A stretch of DNA of 64,000 nt from an uncultured Methanoregula sp. (GCF_963667735.1 NZ_OY763919.1:2109539-2173538), one strand, 5' to 3'; positions 26,533-35,711 are shown, numbered from the stretch's first letter. Numbers and translations are program-made. Notes: generated from the letters alone by a model not told the origin.

Positions 26533-27300
26533 CTATTCATTCTGTCTTGCCCGGGCCATCGTCCGGATCGTATCTGCCAGGTTCCGCACGGCAACCCGCG
26601 CCGGGCTGTCGGGAGGGATCAGGGATACCGGGGTTGCTGCCAGATCCGCGCTCTCGACCGCCGGATCCTCCGGAATGATAGCGAGAGGGGACTCCTCCCC
26701 GATATCGATCGGTGCCGATGCGGTCTTGTACTGGTTGAAGACCACATGGATCTTCTCCTTCTCAAGGCCGAGCTGGGTTGCGATCTCCCGGATCCGGGCG
26801 ATCGTCCGCAGGCCCCGGGCCCCGGGGTCGCTGACGATGAGGAGCAGGTCGGGTTTTCCGATGGTGCCCCGGGCAATATGCTCCATCCCGGCTTCGGTGT
26901 CGATAATGATGAAACGGTACTCGCGCTCGAGCTGGAGCATGCATTCCGACAGGAGATCATTGGCAAAACAGTAGCACCCGCTCCCCTCGGGCCGGCCCAT
27001 GGCTACGAGATCGAAGCCTTTTGCCTCGACAAGCGATTGCCGGAAACGGTACCGGACATAATCGTGCCGGTTCATCCCCGGCGGGATGTTGCGGGAGAAG
27101 GCCTCCTCCCGCATGCTCCCGAGCGTTTCGTGGACGGCAACGCCGAGCGCTTCGTGCAGGTTGGCATTCGGGTCGGCATCCACGGCAAGGACCGGGGCGT
27201 CGCCAAGGTCGATGAAGGAGCGGACAAGGAGCGAGCTGACCGTTGTCTTGCCGGTGCCTCCTTTGCCGGAGAGAGCTATCGTGAACGGGTGGGCGGACAT
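26533..27300 (-). CDS. CooC-like P-loop ATPase (nickel/CODH-ACS maturation)
   Basis: About 255 residues from ATG 27300. It has the deviant Walker A GKGGTGKTT of the MinD/CooC group, DADPNANLHEALG, IIDTEAGMEHIARG and VFNQYK. CooC proteins deliver nickel to CODH or ACS in an ATP-dependent way. It is the last gene of the acs operon, 20 bases after the methyltransferase gene, which makes an ACS A-cluster maturation role likely. The longer frame to 27723 overlaps the upstream gene and is not used. Variants of this family could also serve other metal proteins. Confidence 0.85.
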   Translation of the reverse strand: MSAHPFTIALSGKGGTGKTTVSSLLVRSFIDLGDAPVLAVDADPNANLHEALGVAVHETLGSMREEAFSRNIPPGMNRHDYVRYRFRQSLVEAKGFDLVAMGRPEGSGCYCFANDLLSECMLQLEREYRFIIIDTEAGMEHIARGTIGKPDLLLIVSDPGARGLRTIARIREIATQLGLEKEKIHVVFNQYKTASAPIDIGEESPLAIIPEDPAVESADLAATPVSLIPPDSPARVAVRNLADTIRTMARARQNE

Positions 27301-27319
27301 TGTAATCTTCTCCCTCCTG

Positions 27320-28354
27320 TCAGGCCGATTTTGCCCGGATGCGGCGCGAGATCTCGGCTGCCGCTCCCATGATCTCAAGCGAACCCTTGCGGTCGGCAAA
27401 CCGGATCCCGCAGCTCGGGGTGATGAGCGACTGGGCATCGAAGAGTTCCTCCGGCATCCGGGCCGTGAGCTGGGTTCGGATCGCGAGATACTTCTCGTAC
27501 AGGGAATCGACGGTCTCGGCCGAGAAGAGCTTGTAGTCGGCCGGGACAATGCCCCAGGCCACAACCCCTCCCCGCTCCATATAGGATATGACGGTATCGG
27601 AATAGAGAAGGAATTCTTTTGCGGTTGCATAGGCATCCATGGAGATGACTGCGGGCTCGAGGCCGATAACGAACTCCCAGTCGGTATTCGAGCAGCAGTG
27701 GACTCCGAGCCCGCCTTCGACAAGCGAGGCTATGTCCTCCCACCCGGCCCGGACGGTCTCCTTATCCACCGGAACGACCGATGATCCGAGCGAGGCAAGG
27801 TACGGTTCATTGAGGACAACAAGGGTCTCAGAGACGCCGGTCTGCTCCCTCATCGCCTGCTCGCACCACCGGGCCTTGAGGGCAATCATCTTGGAGAGGA
27901 CATCGGCCAGCTGCGAATCATAATAGATCGGACGCTTGTCTGCATCCACGACCTGCATGCCGAACGTGACCGGTCCCGTTACCTGGCATTTCAGTATACG
28001 GGCGCCTGGGATCTTCCGGCTCAGCATCTCGATAAACGCCGATGCATAATCCTGGTGCAGCGCATAGTCGGCAATGTTCTGCTCCACAAAATCCATGTAC
28101 ACTTTTTCCATTGCTGCAGTCTGGTCTTTTGTGCTGTCAAAGAGGAGCCGGTCCTCGCGGATAACCCTCCCCGGGAGCTGCTCGGAATCGTTAAACACGA
28201 TACTCTCGAGCAGGGCCCGGTCGGGGAGGGTAGGGATGTACGGGAATTCCTTAAAGATCTCAAGGACATCATTGCAGGCCTGCACGGGATCGGTATGCGG
28301 GAGCGCTCCTACACCGGTAGCGAGCGAATGGGGCGGGTGAATCATATGAGCCAT
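27320..28354 (-). CDS. MetE-like core methionine synthase (candidate MesB type)
   Basis: About 344 residues, a single UROD/MetE-like barrel corresponding to the C-terminal half of cobalamin-independent methionine synthase, without its N-terminal barrel. Likely zinc ligands are GVHCCSN (H-x-C) and TPSCGI. VTGPVTFGMQV and VLNEPYLASLG fit the family. ATG 28354 is preceded by GGAAGGAG at good spacing; the GTG at 28360 is too close to it. Folate-independent core methionine synthases are described families, and one (MesB) takes methyl groups from the corrinoid Fe-S protein. The operon position beside acsC/acsD fits that, but a methyl-corrinoid:CoM-type role is not excluded. Confidence 0.75.
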   Translation of the reverse strand: MAHMIHPPHSLATGVGALPHTDPVQACNDVLEIFKEFPYIPTLPDRALLESIVFNDSEQLPGRVIREDRLLFDSTKDQTAAMEKVYMDFVEQNIADYALHQDYASAFIEMLSRKIPGARILKCQVTGPVTFGMQVVDADKRPIYYDSQLADVLSKMIALKARWCEQAMREQTGVSETLVVLNEPYLASLGSSVVPVDKETVRAGWEDIASLVEGGLGVHCCSNTDWEFVIGLEPAVISMDAYATAKEFLLYSDTVISYMERGGVVAWGIVPADYKLFSAETVDSLYEKYLAIRTQLTARMPEELFDAQSLITPSCGIRFADRKGSLEIMGAAAEISRRIRAKSA

Positions 28355-28356
28355 CT

Positions 28357-30258
28357 TCACTCCTTCCTTATCCGGCAGCTCTCCACCAGTTTCTGCACCA
28401 TGGGGAAGAGGGTCAGGTCCGTGTGGGGGAGAAACGTGCTCGATGTATATTCATCCATGAATGCGTTCTCTGCATTGAGTTCGATGTAGGCTATCTTGAA
28501 GGCGATCTCATCGAGAATCTTCCGGGTCCTGCGGTTGATGAGGGCGATGTTTGCACCGGCCACGGCCCCGTTCCCCATGTTCTTGATCTGCTCGAACGGG
28601 ATCTCGGGGATGAGCCCGATGATGGTTGCGTTCTTCTTGTCAATGTAATTCCCGAACGCGCCGGCAAAGTAGATGGTCGAGATCTCGTGCCGGGTCACGC
28701 CTGCCTCTTTCATCAGTGTCAGGCAGGCCGCGTGGATCGAGGCCTTGCTCATGATGAGGTTCTTGATGTCGTTTTCCGTGATCACGATGTCCTTTCCGAT
28801 CTCGGTCTCGTCTGCCCATGCTACGACGTACTCCGGGAAATGGCCGTTTGTGCGGATCCGGGGGTTTGCAATCTCGGTATTGAACCGGCCGGTCCGGTCG
28901 ACAACGCAGGTGCAGAGGAGTTCGGCAAGAAGATCGATGAGGCCGGATCCGCAGATGCCCCGCGGTTTGATGCCGTTGATGGTGGAATATTTCGGTTTGA
29001 GCGTTCCCGGGTCTATCGAGATCTTCTCGATCGCGCCGGGGTTTGCCCTCATGCCAAAGAGGACCTCCCCACCCTCGAGTGCCGGCCCTGCAGCTCCGGC
29101 GCAGGAGAACATCCATTCATTATTGCCAAGGACAATTTCGAAGTTGGTCCCGATATCAATAAGGAGCGAGATCTCTTCCCGCTCGCTCATGCCGCAGGCA
29201 AGGATGTCGGCAATGATGTCGCCACCGATGAAATCGCTGACCGCGGGGAAGACAAAGACCCCGCCGTTCTGGTTGACCGTGATACCGATCCTGCTGGCCG
29301 TGATCGAAAGCGCTCTGCGCACGACCGGAACATATGGTTCGGCGATCATGTAGGCCGGGTCGATCCCAAGCAGCATGTGGGTCATGACCGTGTTACCGGC
29401 AACGATCACTTCATAGATGTCTTCCCGGTCGATCCCGGCAGAGTTGGATGCCGTGGTGAGGGCCTGGTTGATGCTCTCTGCGGCAAGCGCCTGGAGCTTT
29501 GTAAGGCCATTCTTCCGGGCGAAATTTACCCGGGCGAGGATATCCTCACCGCAGCTGATCTGCTTGTTGTAATTCGAGGCAACGCAGACGGTCTTGCCCG
29601 TCACCAGGTCCCAGAGGTAGACAACAACCGTTGTCGACCCGAGATCCACGGCAGCGCCGTAAATGCGTTTGGAGGTATCGTTCTCCTGGAGATCGATCAA
29701 GCGATATCCTCCGGGCACGAGACCGATGGTTGCAGTCACTTTCCAGTCGCTGTGCCGGAGAAGTCCCGGGATCACGCGGAGCATTTCAAGCGGTGCATAC
29801 ATCAACTCGGCTACCGGCCCCCCGCTCTTCTGGATTCCCCAGAGAAGACGGGAGAGATCCGGTGACGGGTCGCTCAGGGTGGGGGGCTGGAGTTCCACAT
29901 AATATTTCTTGACGGACGGCCGGAAATCGATGGCCTGTTCGAGTCCTTCCACCAGGATCTTCTGCTCCTGGATGAGCGTGTGCTCGGGAACGACAACGTG
30001 GATGTCGCCCTGAACCGCAGTCTCGCAGGCAAGACATGCACCTTTCTGGAGTTCTGCCTCAGAGAAAAACCGCCCATACTTCTGACGGTCGAATTCTGTC
30101 TTGCCGGACTGGATGTAAACCACGCACTTGCCGCACTTGCCCTGGCCGCCGCAGACCACGTTCATGTTCAGGCCTGCCCGCTGGGCTGCATCGAGAATGG
30201 TTGTGCCCCGGGGAACCTCGATCTTCCGGTAACTCGGGAGAAATGTTACGGTCCGCAT
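28357..30258 (-). CDS. acsV: Corrinoid protein reductive activator, RACo-like (DUF4445/ASKHA)
   Basis: 633 residues. The N-terminal 2Fe-2S ferredoxin domain has CGGQGKCGKCVVYI and, further on, GACLACETAV. A linker region leads to an ASKHA-type ATPase (YGAAVDLGSTTVVVYLWDL, LLIDIGTNFEIVLG, AGAAGPALEGGEV, GICGSGLIDLLAELL, YFAGAFGNYI). Such proteins use ATP to re-reduce the inactive Co(II) form of the corrinoid iron-sulfur protein. It lies between acsC and the MetE-like gene with almost no spacing, so its partner is presumably AcsCD. Confidence 0.9.
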   Translation of the reverse strand: MRTVTFLPSYRKIEVPRGTTILDAAQRAGLNMNVVCGGQGKCGKCVVYIQSGKTEFDRQKYGRFFSEAELQKGACLACETAVQGDIHVVVPEHTLIQEQKILVEGLEQAIDFRPSVKKYYVELQPPTLSDPSPDLSRLLWGIQKSGGPVAELMYAPLEMLRVIPGLLRHSDWKVTATIGLVPGGYRLIDLQENDTSKRIYGAAVDLGSTTVVVYLWDLVTGKTVCVASNYNKQISCGEDILARVNFARKNGLTKLQALAAESINQALTTASNSAGIDREDIYEVIVAGNTVMTHMLLGIDPAYMIAEPYVPVVRRALSITASRIGITVNQNGGVFVFPAVSDFIGGDIIADILACGMSEREEISLLIDIGTNFEIVLGNNEWMFSCAGAAGPALEGGEVLFGMRANPGAIEKISIDPGTLKPKYSTINGIKPRGICGSGLIDLLAELLCTCVVDRTGRFNTEIANPRIRTNGHFPEYVVAWADETEIGKDIVITENDIKNLIMSKASIHAACLTLMKEAGVTRHEISTIYFAGAFGNYIDKKNATIIGLIPEIPFEQIKNMGNGAVAGANIALINRRTRKILDEIAFKIAYIELNAENAFMDEYTSSTFLPHTDLTLFPMVQKLVESCRIRKE

Positions 30259-30261
30259 TTA

Positions 30262-31596
30262 TTACTTCCACTCCTCGTGCAGGAACTCGCCGATCTCGGC
30301 AGCATCGCGGGGACCGACCAGCACTTTCCAGCCGGTGGCATCCTCGATCCTGCCCGAGAGCGGGGAGGCATAGCCGGGGATGATCAGTTTCCGGTGGGAA
30401 ACTTCGTTCTCGACTGCGAACTTTTTGATGGAGTCCCGGACCAGCATCTCGGAGAGTTTCCCGGCAGCCACTGCGGTCAGGACCGAGAGGCCTTCAGTAT
30501 CCACGATCAGCATGAAGCAGGGTACCCGCGTGGATTCAAGATACCCCTGGAGCGTGAAGAACGTGAGCGAGAAATTCACGGTCATCAGGACCGGTGCATC
30601 CTTGTCCGGTGTCCCGACCCGGTACAGCCCGGGGTTCATCTGGATCGGTTTCTGGGGATCGGTGTAGATGTTCTGCCTCAGGGTGAGCGCAGCTTTGGCC
30701 GGGCCGGGGGTGAGAGACGAGGTGACGATCACCGAGGCGAATTTGGTGATGCCGAGCACAAGGGAAGCATCTTCCTGGCCATTTTCGGCAGTATCCAGGA
30801 AGACCGGATAGCCAAGTTCCGGAACCGTGCGGGTGATCGCAAGCTCGCGGATAGCCGTTGATCGGGAGATGAACGCGCCGAGGGATTCCGGGGCCGGGTC
30901 CAGGACAAGATCCTGCACGCCCTCGGCAGTGCAGTCTTTAACCAGCTGCACGAGTCCTTCAAGGGTTGCGGCCCGGACAACGAGCGGGCAGCCGTGCAGT
31001 TTTGCAATGGCACACATATCGCGGAAATTTTCTGCCGTTGCCGCGTGAATAAGCGGCCGGTAGGTGCCGCAGTGGACGAGAGCTGCCTTGAGGGCAGCCG
31101 GATCTTTTGCAATGAGCACCGGGGGCAGATGGGCCTCCACGCTCTCGACCGTTGCTACTGCCCGGGCAAATGTATCCGGTGATCCGCTCGCATTCTCGAT
31201 TGCAATCCCGTTGAAGCGGAGATCGGAGCCTACCCGGGTGAAGGTCTCGTCTCTCACCCGTTCGGTTGTGGCAATGATCTCCGCATCGGTCATCGTATCC
31301 AGGACCCGGAAAACAATCCCCGGGGGATGATAGAAGGTCTTGTCATGCCGGTACAGGACGAACTCTTCACCCACCCTGAACGATCGGACCCCGACCCCGA
31401 CCTTGACAAGCCGGATGGGGGGCCTGGTAGACGCCCCGAGAACCGACTTTGCCTCCTCGCTCAAGTAAGGGCAGAGATCAACGTCCGCTTTCCCTCCGGC
31501 AAGTTTCATGGCGAACGTGAGGCAGGTGGGGTCGCCGCATTCCTTGCAGTTCTTCTTGGGCAGGAGTTTGTAGATGTCGAGAGCCTTGAGTGCCAT
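30262..31596 (-). CDS. acsC: Corrinoid iron-sulfur protein large subunit (AcsC/CdhE)
   Basis: About 444 residues from ATG 31596, which has an excellent GGAGGTG seven bases upstream. The N-terminal 4Fe-4S motif is CKECGDPTC and a later Cys in DVDLC. A TIM barrel follows, with a C-terminal cobalamin-binding domain (PVLMTVNFSLTFFTLQGYLE, LIIPGYASPLSGRIED). It carries the methyl group on its cobamide to acetyl-CoA synthase. It overlaps closely with acsD upstream and is followed after a few bases by acsV. Confidence 0.93.
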   Translation of the reverse strand: MALKALDIYKLLPKKNCKECGDPTCLTFAMKLAGGKADVDLCPYLSEEAKSVLGASTRPPIRLVKVGVGVRSFRVGEEFVLYRHDKTFYHPPGIVFRVLDTMTDAEIIATTERVRDETFTRVGSDLRFNGIAIENASGSPDTFARAVATVESVEAHLPPVLIAKDPAALKAALVHCGTYRPLIHAATAENFRDMCAIAKLHGCPLVVRAATLEGLVQLVKDCTAEGVQDLVLDPAPESLGAFISRSTAIRELAITRTVPELGYPVFLDTAENGQEDASLVLGITKFASVIVTSSLTPGPAKAALTLRQNIYTDPQKPIQMNPGLYRVGTPDKDAPVLMTVNFSLTFFTLQGYLESTRVPCFMLIVDTEGLSVLTAVAAGKLSEMLVRDSIKKFAVENEVSHRKLIIPGYASPLSGRIEDATGWKVLVGPRDAAEIGEFLHEEWK

Positions 31597-31597
31597 C

Positions 31598-32557
31598 TCA
31601 CTGCACCTCCGCAGAAGATATTGCACCTTTTTTCATGTCGGCAAACGCTGCTTTCAGGAGCGGGATCGTCTTCGGGTGCCGGACACAGATGATCTCGGAT
31701 CCGGCTGCAGCTGCTGCAATCCCTGTATACAATTCCCACCGGACTGCCATCTCGTCCTGCAGGGCCGGTTCAGCTTCCCGGACTTCCTTGATGGTCAGCG
31801 TATCGGCAGCAGAGCAGATCATGGGCATGGCAAGATCGGCATCGCCCTTGAGGGCCGAGAACCGGATCCGCTCCATGGCCGAATACGAGTACTCGAAGCC
31901 GTACCCGAGCGTGCCGGTATAGGGATCGATGACGATATGATCGCGCTGGACGCCAATCTCCCGGAGAAGGATGTTGAGCTGCTTGGCAAGATTGATGTCG
32001 ATCGGGGACTGGGCGAGCACCGAATGATTGAAGGCAAGGGCTGCGGCTGCAATGCTGCGGTACCGGCTCGCCTCTGCAGTGCCGAGAAGGAGGCGCTCCC
32101 CCTGCCCGGCCTCGCCGCAGGCAAGGAAGACCTCGCTGTCGATCTTCGGCTCGTTGCTGCCCTCGATGATGAGCGGGAGCGTGGTTGAGGAAAGGACATC
32201 TGCGACCGTCTTCTTTACGGCAGATATATCGGTAAAATTTCGCTGCTTCGTGCTTGTCAGGTACAGCCGGACCAGGTCGGCGCCGTACGAGGATTCGGCA
32301 GCTTTTGCCCATTCGGTGACGCTGTTTGAAAGATCTCCGCAACAGGTGCGGATGATGGCCGGCCAGAAGACCGGGTTGTCGCAGACCTCGAACGCAATCA
32401 GCGGTGCAGGGGAACCGGGGACCAACTCCAGGAACGGGAGTGTCTTTCCCCCCCCGATACGGTACGAGACCCGGCGGGTCCCGCCATCTGCTTTGGTTGC
32501 CCCGAGGGTCACTTCTCCGATTGCAGCGGACCAGTCAAAGGGAAGTTTGTACGCCAT
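31598..32557 (-). CDS. acsD: Corrinoid iron-sulfur protein small subunit (AcsD/CdhD)
   Basis: 319 residues, TIM-barrel subunit that pairs with AcsC. Conserved parts are LIAFEVCDNPVFWP, LPLIIEGSNEPKIDSEVF, YRSIAAAALAFNHSVLAQSPIDINLAKQLN and DPYTGTLGYGFEYS. The length fits the bacterial AcsD type; archaeal CdhD is often longer. It sits directly between acsB and acsC. Confidence 0.92.
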   Translation of the reverse strand: MAYKLPFDWSAAIGEVTLGATKADGGTRRVSYRIGGGKTLPFLELVPGSPAPLIAFEVCDNPVFWPAIIRTCCGDLSNSVTEWAKAAESSYGADLVRLYLTSTKQRNFTDISAVKKTVADVLSSTTLPLIIEGSNEPKIDSEVFLACGEAGQGERLLLGTAEASRYRSIAAAALAFNHSVLAQSPIDINLAKQLNILLREIGVQRDHIVIDPYTGTLGYGFEYSYSAMERIRFSALKGDADLAMPMICSAADTLTIKEVREAEPALQDEMAVRWELYTGIAAAAAGSEIICVRHPKTIPLLKAAFADMKKGAISSAEVQ

Positions 32558-32566
32558 GATGCACCG

Positions 32567-34597
32567 TCACACCAGGGGTTTCATCTTCAGGGCCGGGTGC
32601 TGGACGCGCTCAAGGTACTCCATGAGCGCTTCGATGGTCTCGGCAGTGGTCTCATCGGCAATCTTCTCAAAGAGACCGGAAAGACCCCGCTCCTCCAGTT
32701 TCTTCCCGAGCCGGACTTTCAGTTCCTCCTTGAGCGCAGCCGGCATCCAGACCAGCCGCTCGATACCCCCCTCTCCCTGCAGGAACCGGTCCGAGAGGAC
32801 ATAGTTCTTCGAGATCCCGGCAAAGCCGGGTGTCTGGGCTCCGCCTCCAATAGTGCCGGCAAGCGTGGAGAACGACATGCCCGAGGGGGTCATGCCCTTG
32901 TACTCCCGGTTCACGACCATGATCCCGTTCACCTCCGGCAGCATCAGGGCAATGGCCTCGAAACAGCCGCAGCAGGTCATCGGGTACTCCATCACGCTGT
33001 AGAGCGAGCACCGCTCGATCTCCCCGTGGCTTGCTTTCTTGACAAAGCGGTTGACACCCTCGAACTCCCCGTTCTGGGCATTGATGACTGCCCCTTTTTC
33101 GATGGGCTGGTTGGCGCCGGAGGGGGACATCTCGAACGCGATCTTCCCGTCAAGCCAGCTGATGGCCCCGCAGAGCGCGAGCCGTTCCGGGGTGATGACG
33201 CAGACATGATTCGGGGCAAAGGTCTGGCAGAGCGTGCAGGAGTAGTAGGTATTCACATCGGAATCACGCATGCCCTTGATGCGTGCATCGCGTTCCTCGT
33301 ACACGCTCTCCGCATCTTTTTTTGCCTCCAGGACCTTTGCGCCGTCAGTGATCAGGGTTACTGAAACCGCGTCGAGCAGCTGGGGGAAGTCCATCCGGAA
33401 CTTGCTTGCCAGCAGTTTTCCTATATGCTCGATCCGGACCCCTTTTGCCACTGCTTCCTTGGAGAGCCTCACCCAGATAAGATCGCGCTGCGCAACGTGC
33501 CAGGACCCTTCTCCATAGTTCACGAAATTGTGGATGCGGCGTTCGAGCACCGGCTCGTAATCCTTCTTCATCGTTTTCCCGGCAACTTCGATGATTACCG
33601 CAAGCGGGTTTGCAGAACCTTCCTTCAACGATTCGATCTCGGGTCCTATGACCGTGACTTTCCCGTCTTCAATCTCCCCGGGCTCCCGCATCCGGAGAAG
33701 CTCGAATGCCGGGGACCTGCCGCCGCCGAACTCCACGTACATCTCTTCTTTTCTGATGCTTTTACCTTCGAATGCCGGGGAACAGCCCATCGGGATGGGG
33801 ATGGCAGTTACGTTGACCCGGATCCCTTTTTCTTCCATGCCCCGGCTGACTATCGTATCCGGTGTCGCGGGAATCCACGAGCCGCCTTCGTACCCGCCAA
33901 GGGAGAGGATGGGGAACCCGAGCACCCGCATTCCATCGGCAAACGCGATCTCATCATCTGTTAATCCAGGGAATACGATGACAATTGCCTTGGCCCGCTC
34001 GGCAGCGTATGAAAGAAGCCGGTGGGTGTCCCCGGGCGTTACGCCCCCGAACATCATGGCAACGCGGGCAACAATGTCGACGAAGTGGATCCCGTACGCC
34101 GGCGTGGAACCCAGCGGGATGAGGCGGTAGTCGAGCCCGAGTCTGACACCGGCCCCGGACAGGGTCGGGACAACTTCACCGGCAAGGAACGTGAGCATGT
34201 ATTTTTCCTGCAGTTCCCGGCAGATGGCTGCAGCACTGCCGGCGCTTTCGGGCTTCCCGATCACAAGGGCAAGGCCGAGGATGCTCCCGTCCACAAGCGA
34301 GTACCCGAGCTTGCGGATGACGGTGTCGCTGATGAAACCCGTGTACGGTTCGGGCTCCTTTCCTGCTTTCGCCGTCTTTTCGGCAAGCAGGCACTCCGAA
34401 GCAACGATCGGGTTGTTTGCGGTCTTTGCGTACACTTCCGCTGCGGTCTTCTGCTCGTGAACGGCAATCCCGGTCAGCGCGTACGAGATCGGGAGATGGT
34501 ATGCGGTCTCATCGTAAGAAAAAGATGTGTGAATATCCGAAATCCTTGCTTTCAGATCTTCCTCGCCGGTTTTCCTGGCCAGTTCCACGTCAGTCAT
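32567..34597 (-). CDS. acsB: Acetyl-CoA synthase, bacterial-type long form (AcsB)
   Basis: About 676 residues. The A-cluster domain has YYSCTLCQTFAPNHVCVITPERLALCGAISWLD and MTCCGCFEA, supplying the cysteine ligands for the Ni-Ni-[4Fe-4S] site. Unlike typical archaeal CdhC (about 470 residues) it retains the N-terminal part seen in bacterial AcsB (TAYHLPISYALTG, WTGF-like YTGFISDTVIRKLGYSLVDG, MMFGGVTPGD), which in bacteria docks CODH. I use ATG 34597, preceded by AGAGGG; the ATG at 34618 would lie at or before the transcription start predicted from the TATA box. It is the first gene of a six-gene operon with no CODH gene. Confidence 0.93.
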   Translation of the reverse strand: MTDVELARKTGEEDLKARISDIHTSFSYDETAYHLPISYALTGIAVHEQKTAAEVYAKTANNPIVASECLLAEKTAKAGKEPEPYTGFISDTVIRKLGYSLVDGSILGLALVIGKPESAGSAAAICRELQEKYMLTFLAGEVVPTLSGAGVRLGLDYRLIPLGSTPAYGIHFVDIVARVAMMFGGVTPGDTHRLLSYAAERAKAIVIVFPGLTDDEIAFADGMRVLGFPILSLGGYEGGSWIPATPDTIVSRGMEEKGIRVNVTAIPIPMGCSPAFEGKSIRKEEMYVEFGGGRSPAFELLRMREPGEIEDGKVTVIGPEIESLKEGSANPLAVIIEVAGKTMKKDYEPVLERRIHNFVNYGEGSWHVAQRDLIWVRLSKEAVAKGVRIEHIGKLLASKFRMDFPQLLDAVSVTLITDGAKVLEAKKDAESVYEERDARIKGMRDSDVNTYYSCTLCQTFAPNHVCVITPERLALCGAISWLDGKIAFEMSPSGANQPIEKGAVINAQNGEFEGVNRFVKKASHGEIERCSLYSVMEYPMTCCGCFEAIALMLPEVNGIMVVNREYKGMTPSGMSFSTLAGTIGGGAQTPGFAGISKNYVLSDRFLQGEGGIERLVWMPAALKEELKVRLGKKLEERGLSGLFEKIADETTAETIEALMEYLERVQHPALKMKPLV

Positions 34598-34633
34598 CGT
34601 CTGGTTCCCTCTGATCATGGGTTGCCTTGTAAT

Positions 34634-34648
34634 CTACATATACTTTCG
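34634..34648 (-). promoter_or_regulatory. BRE/TATA promoter of the acs operon
   Basis: The minus strand reads CGAAAGTATATGTAG, a good BRE plus TATA match. It predicts transcription from about 34614, just ahead of AGAGGG and ATG 34597. Confidence 0.55.
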
Positions 34649-34700
34649 TTATAGGGTAAAACCCCGGGATATGTCATGAAATAGCAAAAGAGCCCCCAAT

Positions 34701-34716
34701 AACAAAAATATATATC
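34701..34716 (+). promoter_or_regulatory. BRE/TATA promoter of the surface protein gene
   Basis: AACAAAAATATATATC matches a BRE followed by a TATA box, giving a start near 34737 and a leader of about 15 bases. The intergenic DNA is shared with the divergent acs operon promoter. Confidence 0.5.
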
Positions 34717-34751
34717 ATTTATAAATGCAATTCTCATTAACGAGAGGTACA

Positions 34752-35711
34752 ATGATGGGTTTAACAAAACGCACAATAATCTTTTCCATCTCTTTTTTGG
34801 TTGTTGCACTGCTTGTTGTCCAACCGGTTCTCGCGGATATTGCCAAGACAACCCCCGCGGTGACTGAAAAGATGTCGATTGCCTATCGCGGAAGCGGCGG
34901 GTTCTATATCGGGAACGCCATCACGTTCGATGGAACAAACGCTGCAGGCAATGTTACCCTGCTCAAGCTGACCGGTCCCGGCCTGCCTGCAAATGGCCTG
35001 CCCCTTTCCGATCTCACCGGCAGTACCGGCTCCGGCAACACGGTTGATGTGAACCCGGACGGATCCTGGAGATTCGTCTGGTACACTTCGGGTATCAAGG
35101 GGATTGAGCAGTTGCAGACCGCCCGGTACACCGTGACTGCATACGATCTCGCCCGTCCTGAATATGCTGCTGCCACACCCGTTTACTTAAGGAAACCCGA
35201 ATTCTCCGTTACAGCAAACCCGAATGTGGTCAAGACGGGAGAATACGTGCAGCTCTTTGGCACTGCCGAGAACGGGGTCAGTTCCATCAAGATCGATGTA
35301 ACGGATCTCTCCGGAAACGTTCTCCGTACCTTTGAGTCTGCGGTGAGTGCATCGGGGTACTTCAACAACGGCTTCCACGTGGATATGCCTCCCGGCCAGT
35401 ATCAGGTGATTATCACCAACCCCCTCACCAAGAAAACCTCGTGGACGACCCTGACTGTGTCATCACCCGCACAGACAACGGCAACTCTGCCGGTGAACAC
35501 CCCGGTACCGCAGGTGACCATAACGGTCCCGGCAACCCAGGGAACCGTTCCGGAAACGACCGCTGCAATTCCCCCGGTTACCCCGGCAACAACTCCGGCA
35601 GCACCTGCGGGTAACTCGTCCCTGCCCATGTATGCGCTTGCAATCATCGGCGGCCTGCTGGTTATCTGCGTGATCCTGGTAATCCTGTATACCCAGAAGA
35701 AAACGCCATAA
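34752..35711 (+). CDS. Secreted cell-surface protein with C-terminal membrane anchor
   Basis: About 319 residues. An N-terminal signal peptide (TIIFSISFLVVALLVVQPVLA) is followed by two beta-rich domains (GSGGFYIGNAITFDGTN and PEFSVTANPNVVKTGEYVQLFGTAENG, Ig-like), a Thr/Pro linker (residues 230-280) and a terminal helix YALAIIGGLLVICVILVILY. This is the layout of Methanomicrobiales surface proteins related to DUF3821, though I cannot confirm that domain. The start is ATG 34752 or 34755, after AGAGGT. Function unknown, probably structural. Confidence 0.75.
   Translation: MMGLTKRTIIFSISFLVVALLVVQPVLADIAKTTPAVTEKMSIAYRGSGGFYIGNAITFDGTNAAGNVTLLKLTGPGLPANGLPLSDLTGSTGSGNTVDVNPDGSWRFVWYTSGIKGIEQLQTARYTVTAYDLARPEYAAATPVYLRKPEFSVTANPNVVKTGEYVQLFGTAENGVSSIKIDVTDLSGNVLRTFESAVSASGYFNNGFHVDMPPGQYQVIITNPLTKKTSWTTLTVSSPAQTTATLPVNTPVPQVTITVPATQGTVPETTAAIPPVTPATTPAAPAGNSSLPMYALAIIGGLLVICVILVILYTQKKTP

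Noticed and set aside
28423..29865. 480-codon frame on + opposite acsV
   Set aside because: Mirror of a strongly identified RACo gene, with Asp/Val-rich low-information protein.
34597..34618. ATG 34618 as the AcsB start
   Set aside because: It lies at or before the predicted transcription start, while ATG 34597 has AGAGGG at good spacing.
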